64,000 nt of DNA, taken from the NCBI RefSeq assembly GCF_004363555.1, contig NZ_SNZJ01000002.1, positions 62,001-126,000 on the forward strand. The letters are read 5' to 3'. Below, piece by piece: positions 34,953-44,991 of this stretch. Below the pieces are notes generated by a model. The model searched no databases. It was not told where the DNA came from and saw only the letters and a list, made by a program, of their open reading frames with translations. The DNA is from Halomonas ventosae (GTDB taxonomy: Bacteria > Pseudomonadota > Gammaproteobacteria > Pseudomonadales > Halomonadaceae). The translations under genes were made by a program, and so were the position numbers. The stretch's first letter is position 1. Every line of letters begins with the position of its first letter.

Positions 34953-36122
34953 TCAGGCGGCGTCGAGGGGGCGCGAGGGGCCGAAGTGCTCGTAGTGGCG
35001 ACGCTCGCCGGGCACGCCCAGTTCGGCGAGCGCCCGGTCCACGGCGGTCATGAAGCCCTGGGGGCCCACGAAGTAGCAGCGGGCCCCTTCGGGAACCAGG
35101 CGGGCGAGCAGCTCGCGGTCGATCCGGCCGGTATGGTCGGCATCGTCGCCGCGCTCGTGGATGCTCACGGCCCGGAGCCGCTCCGGGTGAGCCTCGGCCA
35201 GGGCCGCGACCTCGTCGCGGAAGGCGTGATGCTCGGCGTCCAGGGCGGCGTGCAGGTAGACCACTCGGCGCCCCTGGGCCAGGGCATGGCGGGCCATGGG
35301 CAGCATCGGGGTCTGGCCGACGCCTCCGCTGGCCAGCAGCAGGGGCTCGTCACCCTCTTCCAGGGTCAGGTCGCCGGCGGGCGGCAGCAGCTCCAGGGTG
35401 TCGCCGACATCCATGGCATCGTGCAGGTGGCGGCTGGCACGCCCCTGTGGCTCGCGCTTCACCGAGATCCGGTAGTGGTCGCCGTTCGGCACGTCCGAGA
35501 GGCTGTAGTGCCGATAGACCGGCTCGCCGTCGATGGTCAGCCTGACGCCGATGAACTGGCCCGGCTGGTGATCGGCCACCGGGCCGCCGTCCTCGGGTTC
35601 CAGCACGAAGGAGCGGATCACCGCGCTCTCCTGGCGGGTCTCGGCGATACGGAAGCGGCGCGTGCCGCGCCAGCCGCCGGGTTGCTGCTCGAACTCCCGG
35701 TAGCGATGGTCTTCCAGTTCGATGAGCAGGCCGGCGAGCTCCTCGTAGAGGCTGCTCCAGGCCGCGGCGACCTCGGGGGTCACCGCCTCGCCCAGCACCT
35801 CGCCGATGGCGGCCATCAGGCACTCGCCGACGATGGGATACTGGTCGGGCTGGATGCCCAGGGAGACGTGCTTGCTGACCACGGTGGCCAGCACACCGCG
35901 TGCCTGCTGGGGATCCTGGCGCAGCCCCACATAGGCCAGCACGGCACCGGCCAGGGCCCTCGGCTGGCCGCCGTCCTGCTGGTGGGCCTGGTTGAAGAGC
36001 GGCTTCACCTGCGGATAGCGCTCGAACATCAGCGGGTAGAAGCGCTGGGTGATGGCATCGAGATGCTCGGCCACCACGGGGGCGGTGGCCGCGATCAACT
36101 GCTCCTGCTCTGTCGTCAGCAT
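34953..36122 (-). CDS. hmp: Flavohemoglobin, nitric oxide dioxygenase
   Basis: A 389-residue flavohemoglobin. The globin domain (1-140) starts MLTTEQEQLIAATAPVVAEH and has the proximal-histidine helix VVSKHVSLGIQPDQYPIVGE. The FAD domain shows YRHYSLSD and GRASRHLHD; the NAD domain shows LLASGGVGQTPMLPM. It oxidises NO to nitrate with O2 and NAD(P)H in the cytoplasm. Its ATG at 36122 has AAGGA upstream. A sigma54 promoter at 36171-36186 and three NorR-type sites lie between it and the divergent second norR, so control by NorR rather than by NsrR alone is indicated. Confidence 0.96.
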   Translation of the reverse strand: MLTTEQEQLIAATAPVVAEHLDAITQRFYPLMFERYPQVKPLFNQAHQQDGGQPRALAGAVLAYVGLRQDPQQARGVLATVVSKHVSLGIQPDQYPIVGECLMAAIGEVLGEAVTPEVAAAWSSLYEELAGLLIELEDHRYREFEQQPGGWRGTRRFRIAETRQESAVIRSFVLEPEDGGPVADHQPGQFIGVRLTIDGEPVYRHYSLSDVPNGDHYRISVKREPQGRASRHLHDAMDVGDTLELLPPAGDLTLEEGDEPLLLASGGVGQTPMLPMARHALAQGRRVVYLHAALDAEHHAFRDEVAALAEAHPERLRAVSIHERGDDADHTGRIDRELLARLVPEGARCYFVGPQGFMTAVDRALAELGVPGERRHYEHFGPSRPLDAA

Positions 36123-36170
36123 GGGAATCCTTCTGTCGGGGGGATGTTCTTGGTTTGGCCCCTCCCAGTC

Positions 36171-36186
36171 AGCAAGAGTCGTGCCA
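36171..36186 (-). promoter_or_regulatory. Sigma54 promoter of hmp
   Basis: On the minus strand TGGCACG-ACTC-TTGCT matches the full sigma54 consensus TGGCACG-N4-TTGCW. Transcription would begin near 36160, about 38 bases before the hmp ATG. Confidence 0.9.
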
Positions 36187-36280
36187 CCCTGGCGACGGGC
36201 AAGATGTCGCAGCGCAGCATGACGGCCTCCATCGCCAACGCGTCCCCGGCGTTGGCACGGCACTCCAGGCCGGGCGATAG

Positions 36281-36334
36281 TGGCAAAGTGACACGATCTC
36301 TGTTGTCATGCTGACACCTGTTGTCGAAAACACA
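36281..36334 (-). promoter_or_regulatory. Three NorR-type sites between hmp and the second norR
   Basis: Sites at 36281-36293 (TGGCA-AAG-TGACA), 36304-36316 (TGTCA-TGC-TGACA) and 36322-36334 (TGTCG-AAA-ACACA) are spaced 23 and 18 bases centre to centre. The middle one is the perfect GTCA-N3-TGAC form of E. coli. They differ in flanking bases from the GGT-N7-ACC sites at ytfE. Confidence 0.75.
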
Positions 36335-36339
36335 GTGCC

Positions 36340-37911
36340 ATGACCGACTTCCTGCGCGCCTTGCGCGAACTGCTGGGTTGCCTGACTGAGCGGGCGCCGG
36401 ACGCCTCCCTGGCCGACGAGTGGGATGCCCTGCTCCAGGCCCTGGTGGGCCGCTATCCTCTGGATGCCGCCACCCTGATGGTGATGGAAGACGGCGCCCT
36501 GCAGCCGGTGGCCGTGCTGGGCCTGCCCGGCGAGGTCCGCGGACGACGCTTCGAGCCGGTACAGCACCCCCGACTCGCCGCCATCGCCGCCCATCCCGGC
36601 GTGTGCCGCTTCCCGCCGGACAGCGACCTCCCGGACCCCTTCGACGGCCTGCTCGACGAGGACCTCAGCCAGGTGCACGACTGCCTGGGGGTGGCCCTGC
36701 GTGACGAGGGGCGACTGATCGGCCTGCTGACCCTGGACGCCCTCTCCTCCGGGGCGCTGCGGGACCTGGAGGAGGCGGAGCTGCTGGCCGCCGCGGAGCT
36801 GCTGGCCGTCTGCCTGCGCCTCGCGGAGCGCCTGGCGGAGACCCGCTCGCGGCTCAGCGAGGTACTGGGCGGCGAGGCGTCCGGCAGCGGGCTGCAGCAG
36901 TGGAGCAGCCCGGCCATGCAGCGGCTGATGACGGCCGTTGACCTGGTGGCGCCCACCGGGATGAACGTGCTGCTGCACGGCGAGACCGGGGTGGGCAAGG
37001 AGCGGGTGGCCCGCGAGCTGCATCGGCGGTCCCCCCGGCGCGGCGGCCCCCTGGTGCAGGTCAACTGTGCCGCCCTGCCCGAGAGCCTGATCGAGAGTGC
37101 CCTGTTCGGCCATCGGCGCGGTGCCTTCTCCGGGGCGGTGAAGGATCACCGCGGGCACTTCGAGATGGCCGATGGCGGTACCCTGATGCTCGACGAGGTG
37201 GGCGAGCTGCCGCTGGCCCTGCAGCCCAAGCTGCTGCGGGTGCTGCAGGAGGGGGAGATCCAGCCGCTGGGCAGCGAGCAGGCGCGGCGGGTGGATGTCC
37301 GGGTGATCGCCGTGACCAACCGCGACCTGGCCGCCGAGGTCGGGGCAGGCCGCTTCCGGGAGGACCTCTATCACCGCCTCGGCGTCTTCCCGCTGGAGGT
37401 GCCGCCGCTTCGCGAGCGCCCCGAGGATATCCCGCTGCTCGCCGGCCACTTCCTGGAGGACAACCGGGTGCGCCTCGGGGTGGCCAACTTGCGTTTCGCT
37501 CCCGAGGCCCAGGCGGCCCTGCTTGGCTGGCACTGGCCCGGCAACGTGCGCGAGCTGGAGCACGTGCTGGCCCGTGCCGCCCTGCGGGCCCTCGGCGAGC
37601 AGGAGGCGCTCACCGTGCCGGGCCAGCGGGCGGCGGTACTGCGCATCGAGCCGCGCCACCTCCAGCTGCCGCGCGGTGACGCCCCCGCGACGGCCGACAC
37701 CCCGGCGGCACGCGGCATCGTCGGCGGTGAGGCAGAAGCCGGCGGCGGCCTGCGGGAGGCCACCGAGGCCTTCCAGCGGCGGCTGATCCGTGATGCCCTG
37801 GCCGCTCAGGGCGGCAACTGGGCGGCCGCCGCCCGGGACCTGGCGCTGGATCCCGGCAACCTGCACCGCCTGGCCCGCCGCCTGGGCCTCAAGTCGCGTC
37901 CCTGTGAATGA
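36340..37911 (+). CDS. norR: NorR, NO-responsive sigma54 activator (copy 2)
   Basis: A 523-residue second NorR. The GAF domain retains [31 protein letters not shown] and TLDAL. AAA+ has GETGVGKE, loop GAFSGA (again Ser in place of Thr) and LMLDEVGE. The HTH is [25 protein letters not shown]. It is about 15 residues longer than copy 1, mainly in an Ala/Pro-rich linker before the HTH. Divergent from hmp, with its ATG six bases after the last NorR site. It is diverged enough from copy 1 (recognition region SNLHK versus GNLHR) to be an old duplication or separate acquisition. Confidence 0.94.
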   Translation: MTDFLRALRELLGCLTERAPDASLADEWDALLQALVGRYPLDAATLMVMEDGALQPVAVLGLPGEVRGRRFEPVQHPRLAAIAAHPGVCRFPPDSDLPDPFDGLLDEDLSQVHDCLGVALRDEGRLIGLLTLDALSSGALRDLEEAELLAAAELLAVCLRLAERLAETRSRLSEVLGGEASGSGLQQWSSPAMQRLMTAVDLVAPTGMNVLLHGETGVGKERVARELHRRSPRRGGPLVQVNCAALPESLIESALFGHRRGAFSGAVKDHRGHFEMADGGTLMLDEVGELPLALQPKLLRVLQEGEIQPLGSEQARRVDVRVIAVTNRDLAAEVGAGRFREDLYHRLGVFPLEVPPLRERPEDIPLLAGHFLEDNRVRLGVANLRFAPEAQAALLGWHWPGNVRELEHVLARAALRALGEQEALTVPGQRAAVLRIEPRHLQLPRGDAPATADTPAARGIVGGEAEAGGGLREATEAFQRRLIRDALAAQGGNWAAAARDLALDPGNLHRLARRLGLKSRPCE

Positions 37912-37916
37912 AGTGG

Positions 37917-37930
37917 CTGACATGCATCAA
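37917..37930 (+). promoter_or_regulatory. Dnr/FNR-family box upstream of the P450 gene
   Basis: CTGAC-ATGC-ATCAA matches the CRP/FNR-family dyad at TGA, TCA and the final A with correct four-base spacing; halves are the mixed C/T forms. Centred at 37923.5, it would drive a start near 37965, about 70 bases before the gene. Confidence 0.5.
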
Positions 37931-38037
37931 TGCGCCTTTGGTCGAGGTGTGGTCGGATGGCCTCCCACCCGACGCATGATCGACACGGCGAGGCGCCGGG
38001 CGGCGAGTCCGACGCCTCGCGCCGACAAGGAGGCATG

Positions 38038-39195
38038 ATGAGCGAGCCCCGCCACTCCGATTGGGACCCCCGGTCCGAGACCGTCCAGGCCGACCAGGTC
38101 GCCGCCTACGACGCGATGCGCCGCCGCTGCCCGGTGGCCTTCAGCGACTACCTGCAGTGGTCGCTCTTCCGTCACGCGGACGTGATGCGCGTGCTCGAGG
38201 ACCACGAGACCTTCAGCAACGCGGCGAGCCGTCACCTCTCGGTGCCCAACGCCATGGACCCGCCCGAGCACACCCGCTTTCGGCGCCTCATCGAGCCCTA
38301 TTTCGGCCCCGAGGCCATGGCCGAGTTCGCCCCGACCTGCCAGGCCATCGCCGAGGCCGTGGTGGACCGCCTGCCCGCCGACGGCGAGGTGGAGGCGATG
38401 ACCGAGATGGGCCAGGACTTCGCCCTGGAGATCCAGTGCGCCTTCATGGGCTGGCCGACCCGCCTGCACGAGCCGCTGCGTGCCTGGGTGAGGCGCCAGC
38501 AGGCCGCCACCCTGGCGGGCGACCGCGAGGCACTGGGCGAGCTGGCGCTCGAATTCGACGGGGTGATCCGCGAGCTGCTGGAAAGCCGCCGCGAGGCCGG
38601 CGACGCCGCCCCGGACGACGTCACCACGCGGATCATGAACGAGACGGTGGAGGGGCGCGCACTGACCGACGAGGAGATCGTCAGCATCCTGCGCAACTGG
38701 ACGGTGGGGGAGCTAGGCACCATCTCGGCGAGCATCGGCATCCTGATGCGCTACCTGGCGGCCCATCCCGAGCTCCAGGCTCGCCTGCGCGCCGACCATG
38801 GCTTGCTGCCGGCGGCCATCGACGAGATCCTGCGCCTCGATGCCCCGCTGATGTCCAACCGGCGCGTCGCCACCCGCCCGGTGGAGATCGGCGGCCGTCG
38901 CCTCGAGGCCGGCGAGCGCCTGACGCTCCTGTGGGGCTCGGCCAACCGCGACGAGGCGGTGTTCGGCGACCCCGACGAGGTGCGCCTGGACCGCGACCCA
39001 AAGGACAACCTGCTGTACGGGGCCGGCATCCACGTCTGCCCCGGGGCGCCCCTGGCGCGCATGGAGCTCAGGGACTTCATGGACGCGCTGCTCGACGCCA
39101 CCGTCGATATCGCCCCGCTCCCGAGCCGTCCCGCGATACGCGCCCGCTACCCCGCCGGCGGCTACTCCGAGGTGCCTCTGCACGTGCGGCGCTAG
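38038..39195 (+). CDS. Cytochrome P450 with altered helix I, in an NO/denitrification context
   Basis: A 385-residue soluble class I-type P450. The heme-thiolate loop is YGAGIHVCPGAPLARME (Cys334). The helix K ExxR is EILR (Glu263-Arg266), followed by MSNRRVATRP. Helix I reads WTVGELGTISASIG (residues 221-234): where monooxygenases have A-G-x-(E/D)-T, this has V-G-E-L-G, so the acid-alcohol pair for O2 activation is lost. That is also changed in fungal NO-reducing P450nor and in peroxygenases. AAGGAGG supports the second ATG (38038) of the ATGATG pair. No ferredoxin or reductase gene is adjacent. Function unknown; NO-related chemistry is possible. Confidence 0.88.
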   Translation: MSEPRHSDWDPRSETVQADQVAAYDAMRRRCPVAFSDYLQWSLFRHADVMRVLEDHETFSNAASRHLSVPNAMDPPEHTRFRRLIEPYFGPEAMAEFAPTCQAIAEAVVDRLPADGEVEAMTEMGQDFALEIQCAFMGWPTRLHEPLRAWVRRQQAATLAGDREALGELALEFDGVIRELLESRREAGDAAPDDVTTRIMNETVEGRALTDEEIVSILRNWTVGELGTISASIGILMRYLAAHPELQARLRADHGLLPAAIDEILRLDAPLMSNRRVATRPVEIGGRRLEAGERLTLLWGSANRDEAVFGDPDEVRLDRDPKDNLLYGAGIHVCPGAPLARMELRDFMDALLDATVDIAPLPSRPAIRARYPAGGYSEVPLHVRR

Positions 39196-39259
39196 TCACT
39201 AAGGACTCGTATCAGCGAGGGCGTCAGTGACAGGTCGTAGAGGGGCCGGGCCCCCTCTC

Positions 39260-40468
39260 TTACAACCCGATACGGTGCGCCCGGTCGGTAAAGAAGATGC
39301 CGCTGGGCGACTCGCTCTCGAGCCGGGCGACCTCCTCCAGGGTGCGGGTGTCGTAGACCACCAACCGGTCGCTGTCCCGGGCCGAGATCCATACCTGCTC
39401 GCCCCGGGGGGTGAACTCCATGTGCAGCACCGCCTCACCCGGTTCCAGAGTGGCAACGATCTCGCGGGACTCGGTGTCGATCACCTGCACCACATTGTTG
39501 TCGGGATGGGCGAAGTTGACCCATACCTGGCGCTCGTCGGGGCGGGACATCACGAAGATCGGCTGGCCGTGGACGGCAATGCGCTCCACCAGTGACCAGT
39601 CGTCACTATCGGCGAGGAGCACCTCGTGGCGGCCTACCGCCGGCAGCCAGGCCTCGTCGCCGGCCATCGCCCAGCCCTCCAGGTGGGGCATCTTGTAGAC
39701 CGGCAGGCGCTCCTCGCCGCGGCCGTAGTCGGGCAGGATGCGCTGCACCCCCGCCTCCGGATGCCAGAGGTCGAGCAGTGCCAGGCCGTCCTCCCCGAAC
39801 AGCCCGGCGATGTAGTAGCGCCCGTTGGGGCCGATCAGGGCGTCGTAGGGTGCCTCGCCGATATCGGTGAAGCGCGTCACCTCGGGGGCGCCCCCGCTCA
39901 TGTCCACCATATGGATCTCGCCGGCCTCGAACAGGCTGTAGACGAAGCGGTTGCCGGGGGCATCCACCAGGCCCACCACCTTGGAGCGCTGTTCCTGGCC
40001 GTCCTCGTCCCGGTAGGTCGCCGGAATCTCCGCCACCTCCTCCAGGGTCTCGCTATCGAAGATCTTCACGCCGCCCGGCTCGTAGTTGGCCACCGCCACC
40101 AGGGCGCCATCCTGGGAGATGGCGCCACCGATGCTGTTGCCGGACTGCATCACCCGGTGGGTGATCTCGCCGGTGAGCAGGTCGACCCGGCTCAGCCCGC
40201 CGTCGCGGCCGAAGACAAAGGCGTAGCGGGCATCGCGGGAGAACTTCACCGAGGCGTGGGAGAGGTCGCCCAGTCCCTCCACCCGCTCGAGGATGCGGCG
40301 CTCGCTGGTATCCACCACCGCCAGGCTACCGGTGGCGCGCTCCACCACCACGCCGAGGTCGCCGGTGCCGCGCAGCTCGGTATTCGGGGTGGCCTGGCAG
40401 CCGGCCAGCAGGGCGAGCAGCGAGACGGCGGCGAGGGGCTTGCGAAGGGGGGCAGGCATCAAGGGCAT
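39260..40468 (-). CDS. nirF: NirF, heme d1 biosynthesis lipoprotein
   Basis: A 402-residue eight-bladed-propeller protein similar to the d1 domain of NirS. A lipoprotein signal ends in LLAGC (about residue 23), so it is probably anchored in the periplasm. Recognisable stretches are YAFVFGRDGGLSRVDL, VAVANYEPGGVKIF and VWVNFAHPDNNVVQVID. NirF acts late in heme d1 synthesis as a dehydrogenase-type step on the periplasmic side. It follows nirC on the minus strand by seven bases and is divergent from nirS. Confidence 0.94.
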   Translation of the reverse strand: MPLMPAPLRKPLAAVSLLALLAGCQATPNTELRGTGDLGVVVERATGSLAVVDTSERRILERVEGLGDLSHASVKFSRDARYAFVFGRDGGLSRVDLLTGEITHRVMQSGNSIGGAISQDGALVAVANYEPGGVKIFDSETLEEVAEIPATYRDEDGQEQRSKVVGLVDAPGNRFVYSLFEAGEIHMVDMSGGAPEVTRFTDIGEAPYDALIGPNGRYYIAGLFGEDGLALLDLWHPEAGVQRILPDYGRGEERLPVYKMPHLEGWAMAGDEAWLPAVGRHEVLLADSDDWSLVERIAVHGQPIFVMSRPDERQVWVNFAHPDNNVVQVIDTESREIVATLEPGEAVLHMEFTPRGEQVWISARDSDRLVVYDTRTLEEVARLESESPSGIFFTDRAHRIGL

Positions 40469-40475
40469 GGCAGGG

Positions 40476-40811
40476 TCACTCTTCCAGGGGGTTGTCGTTC
40501 TGCAGGTGGTCGGCGAGCCAGCGCGCCTCCTCCTCGGTGAGCAGGCCTGCCCAGCCGGGCATGGCGGTGCCGGCGACGCCGTTGAGGATCAGCGCGGCCA
40601 GCCCGTCGCGGCTGTAGGCGTTCATGCGCGACTCGGGAAGCGCCGGGCCGAGGCCGCCGCGCAGGGTCATGCCATGGCAGGAGCCGCAGTCCTGGTAGAG
40701 CAGGGTCTCGAGCTCCTGCTCCCGCTCGTCGGAGAGCGAACCATCGGCCAGGGCGGCCACCGGCAGCCAGCAGAGCGCCATCAGCAGACGGCGGGGGACG
40801 GAAAGGGGCAT
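40476..40811 (-). CDS. nirC: NirC, small periplasmic c-type cytochrome
   Basis: A 111-residue monoheme cytochrome with a signal peptide (RRLLMALCWLPVAALA) and heme site QDCGSCHG (about residue 42). A likely axial methionine is in GTAMPGW. NirC proteins transfer electrons in heme d1 maturation and to NirS. ATG 40811 follows a GAGGAGATGCC-type site; longer in-frame starts are rejected because they would bury the signal. It heads the leftward nirC-nirF unit behind a perfect TTGAC-N4-GTCAA box. Confidence 0.85.
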   Translation of the reverse strand: MPLSVPRRLLMALCWLPVAALADGSLSDEREQELETLLYQDCGSCHGMTLRGGLGPALPESRMNAYSRDGLAALILNGVAGTAMPGWAGLLTEEEARWLADHLQNDNPLEE

Positions 40812-40878
40812 GGCATCTCCTCGGGCGGGCCCGGTGTCGTGGCTGGAGGCAGTGTCACCGCTGGCGGCCGGGCGTGCC

Positions 40879-40892
40879 TTGACGGGGGTCAA
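40879..40892 (-). promoter_or_regulatory. Dnr/FNR-family box for nirCF
   Basis: TTGAC-GGGG-GTCAA is a perfect 5-4-5 palindrome. For the leftward gene, a start near 40844 would lie 41.5 bases away, with GACACT as a -10-like hexamer on the minus strand. Confidence 0.72.
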
Positions 40893-40969
40893 AGCGTCGC
40901 CCTGCAGGGCCCATGAAGCATGATCCCTCCGGGCTCGCAATGTCTCTTTGGAGGTAGGCCGGAGCCCCT

Positions 40970-40983
40970 TTGACACAGGTCAA
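40970..40983 (+). promoter_or_regulatory. Dnr/FNR-family box for nirS
   Basis: TTGAC-ACAG-GTCAA is a perfect 5-4-5 palindrome. Activation from -41.5 predicts a nirS start near 41018. Confidence 0.75.
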
Positions 40984-41015
40984 CCTTGCCGGGGAAAGCG
41001 GCGTGGGAGCCGTTA

Positions 41016-41038
41016 AAGATGCATGAATTATACGCGTT
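41016..41038 (+). promoter_or_regulatory. NsrR-like site at the nirS start
   Basis: The first half AAGATGCATGA matches the NsrR half-site at 9 of 11 bases; the second, after one base, matches at about 6. It overlaps the predicted nirS transcription start in the same relation to the Dnr box as the stronger NsrR site at norC. Confidence 0.4.
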
Positions 41039-41125
41039 AATGGGCCAATCTCTGGCGCAGGAAGGTCATCGGCCGTACAGCTTCGGGTGGCCATCCGGCG
41101 AACGACAACAATGACTCGCCCATGA

Positions 41126-42898
<1,773 letters not shown>

Positions 42899-42907
42899 TC
42901 GGGAACC

Positions 42908-42931
42908 GGCGGCGGGCGCAAGCCCGCCGCC
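42908..42931 (+). terminator. Hairpin between nirS and nirD
   Basis: GGCGGCGGGC / GCCCGCCGCC form a perfect 10-bp stem closed by a GCAA tetraloop, 9 bases after the nirS stop. A GNRA loop and no T tract suggest mRNA stabilisation or partial termination before the d1-synthesis genes. Confidence 0.6.
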
Positions 42932-42955
42932 ACCCGCCGCAAGTGAGCTGTGCCG

Positions 42956-43456
42956 ATGCATTGCCAAGCCCCGAAGAACCAAGCCCGAGACCTCGATACC
43001 CTGGATCGCCGCCTGATCGACAGCTACCAGCGTGGCCTGCCGGTCTGCACCCGCCCCTTCCACACCGTGGCCGAGCGCCTGGGCACCTCGGAGGCCGAGG
43101 TGATCGCGCGCCTGGAATGCCTGCAGGCCCGGGGCGTGCTGAGCCGGGTGGGGCCGGTCTTCGACCACGCCCGGGCCGGCGCCAGCCTGCTCGCCGCCGT
43201 GGCCGTGCCCGAGGCCGAGCGCGATGCCTTCGCAGAGCTCATCAACGCCGCCCCCGGCGTCAACCACAACTATGCCCGTGAACACGACTACAACCTCTGG
43301 TTCGTGATGACCGCGCCGGACGAGCCCGAGCTCGAGGCGCGGCTCGAGACCCTTGAGTCACGCCTGGGATTACCGATCCTGCGCCTGCCGATGCTGGAGG
43401 GCTTCCATATCGACCTCTCCTTCCCCATTCCCTGGGCCGAACTGGAGCGCACATGA
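42956..43456 (+). CDS. nirD: NirD, siroheme decarboxylase subunit (Lrp/AsnC-like)
   Basis: A 166-residue protein with an N-terminal HTH-like fold (LDTLDRRLIDSYQRGLP) and a C-terminal AsnC-type domain. The type motif HNYAREHDYNLWFVMT marks the NirD/NirG class. NirDLGH proteins decarboxylate siroheme to didecarboxysiroheme on the way to heme d1. ATG 42956 is used; an in-frame GTG lies six bases earlier. Its stop overlaps nirL by four bases. In spite of the fold it is an enzyme, not a transcription factor. Confidence 0.9.
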   Translation: MHCQAPKNQARDLDTLDRRLIDSYQRGLPVCTRPFHTVAERLGTSEAEVIARLECLQARGVLSRVGPVFDHARAGASLLAAVAVPEAERDAFAELINAAPGVNHNYAREHDYNLWFVMTAPDEPELEARLETLESRLGLPILRLPMLEGFHIDLSFPIPWAELERT

Positions 43457-43986
43457 GCACCGCGACCCCGCTGTCCCTCGATACCGCCCGCGCGCCGGGC
43501 GAGCCGGATGCCCACCGTCGCCTGCGCGCCCTGCTGGAGCAGGGGCTGCCACTCACCCCGAGGCCCTGGCAGGCCCTGGCCGAGCAGGCCGGCATGGCCG
43601 AGGAAGAGGTGATGGCCTGCGTGCGCCGCTGGCAGGCGGACGGCATGATCAAGCGCCTGGGGCTGGTGGTGCGCCATCGCCGCCTGGGGATCCAGGCCAA
43701 TGCCATGGTGGTGTGGGACGTGCCGGACGAGCGGGTCGCCCTGGTCGGGCGCCGGCTCGCCCGGGAGACCGCGGTGACGCTCTGCTACCGCCGCCCGCGG
43801 CGCCTGCCCGACTGGCCCTACAACCTCTTCTGCATGATCCACGGTGCCCGCCGCGAGCGGGTGCTGGGGGAACTCGCCGCCATCGTCGAGCGCCTGGACC
43901 TGGGCGAGCTGGAGCACCGGGTGCTGTTCAGCACCCACGCCTACCGCCAGTGCGGCGGTCGCTACGTGCGGGAGGGGGCGGCATGA
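43453..43986 (+). CDS. nirL: NirL, siroheme decarboxylase subunit
   Basis: A 177-residue AsnC-like protein of the NirL/NirH class, marked by TLCYRRPRRLPDWPYNLFCMIHG. This RRP..LP.WPYNLF motif complements the HNYxREHxxNxWFV motif of NirD in the heterodimeric decarboxylase. It overlaps nirD and nirG by ATGA at both ends, so the four small genes are translationally coupled. Not fused to NirD, unlike some other species. Confidence 0.88.
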   Translation: MSTATPLSLDTARAPGEPDAHRRLRALLEQGLPLTPRPWQALAEQAGMAEEEVMACVRRWQADGMIKRLGLVVRHRRLGIQANAMVVWDVPDERVALVGRRLARETAVTLCYRRPRRLPDWPYNLFCMIHGARRERVLGELAAIVERLDLGELEHRVLFSTHAYRQCGGRYVREGAA

Positions 43987-44441
43987 CCCTGGAAGACCTC
44001 GACGCCGTCGATCGTCGCCTGATCAACTGCCTGCAGGAGGGCCTGCCCCTGGAGCCACGCCCCTATGCGGCGGTGGCCGAGACGCTGGGCATCGCCGAGG
44101 GCGACCTGCTGTATCGGCTGGAGCGCCTGCGCGAGGGCGGGGTGCTGAGCCGTTTCGGGCCCATGTACCACGCCGAACGGCTGGGCGGTGGCCTGACACT
44201 GGCGGCGCTGGCGGTGCCCGAGGCCGACTATGAGCGGGTCACTCAGGTGGTCAACGCCTTCCCCGAGGTGGCCCACAACTATCGCCGCGAGCACGCGCTC
44301 AACATGTGGTTCGTGCTGGCCACCGAGACGCCCGAGGCCATCGACGCGGCCATCGCCGGCATCGAGGCGGCCACCGGCCTGCCGGTCTACAACATGCCCA
44401 AGGAGGAGGAGTTCCATGTCCGTCTCCACCTGCCCGTCTAG
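43983..44441 (+). CDS. nirG: NirG, siroheme decarboxylase subunit
   Basis: A 152-residue protein like NirD, with LDAVDRRLINCLQEGLPLEP at the N terminus and HNYRREHALNMWFVLAT in the middle. ATG 43983 overlaps the nirL stop. It pairs with NirH. Its 3' end overlaps the start of nirH by 26 bases. Confidence 0.88.
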   Translation: MTLEDLDAVDRRLINCLQEGLPLEPRPYAAVAETLGIAEGDLLYRLERLREGGVLSRFGPMYHAERLGGGLTLAALAVPEADYERVTQVVNAFPEVAHNYRREHALNMWFVLATETPEAIDAAIAGIEAATGLPVYNMPKEEEFHVRLHLPV

Positions 44442-44973
44442 GCCGGCCCCGGGTGGCGAGTTGCCGGAGCGCGACACCCGGGGACTCGACGCCGCCGACC
44501 GCGCCATCGTGCTGGCCACCCAGGCCGGCCTGCCGCTGGTCCCTGACCCCTGGGGGGCGGTGGGGCGCGAGGTGGGCCTCGACGGCGCCGAGGTGCTCGA
44601 GCGCATGCGGGCGATGCAGGAGCGCGGGGTGATCCGCCGGGTCGCGGCGGTACCCAACCACTACCGTCTCGGCTACGTGGCCAACGGCATGACGGTGTGG
44701 GACGTGGACGACGCCGAGGTCGAGCGCCTGGGCCGCGAGGTGGCCGCCATCGAGGGCGTCAGCCACTGCTATCGCCGCCCGCGCCACCTGCCCCACTGGC
44801 CCTACAACCTGTTCGCCATGCTCCACGGCCACAGCCGGGAGGAGGTCGAGCGCCAGGCCGCGGTGCTGCGCGAGCGCCTGGGCGAGGCGTGCCGCGACCA
44901 TCGCATCCTCTACAGCTCGCGCATTCTCAAGAAGACCGGGCTGCGCCTGTCGCGCCGCGCCGGGCAAGCGTAA
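44416..44973 (+). CDS. nirH: NirH, siroheme decarboxylase subunit
   Basis: A 185-residue protein of the NirL/NirH class with SHCYRRPRHLPHWPYNLFAMLHG. It starts inside the 3' end of nirG (26-base overlap), using the GAGGAGGAG of nirG coding sequence as Shine-Dalgarno. Completes the NirDLGH set for siroheme decarboxylation. Confidence 0.88.
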   Translation: MSVSTCPSRPAPGGELPERDTRGLDAADRAIVLATQAGLPLVPDPWGAVGREVGLDGAEVLERMRAMQERGVIRRVAAVPNHYRLGYVANGMTVWDVDDAEVERLGREVAAIEGVSHCYRRPRHLPHWPYNLFAMLHGHSREEVERQAAVLRERLGEACRDHRILYSSRILKKTGLRLSRRAGQA

Positions 44974-44991
44974 CCAAGGCAGGAGAACGCC

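Noticed and set aside
36249..36265. A second TGGCACG sequence upstream of the second norR as another sigma54 promoter
   Set aside because: TTGGCACGGCACTCCAG has the -24 part but no TTGC at -12, unlike the full matches at 36171 and 32006.
42950..44973. NirD, NirL, NirG and NirH as four Lrp-type transcription factors
   Set aside because: Despite the AsnC-like fold, the HNYxREH and RRPxxLPxWPYNLF motifs and operon position identify siroheme decarboxylase subunits.
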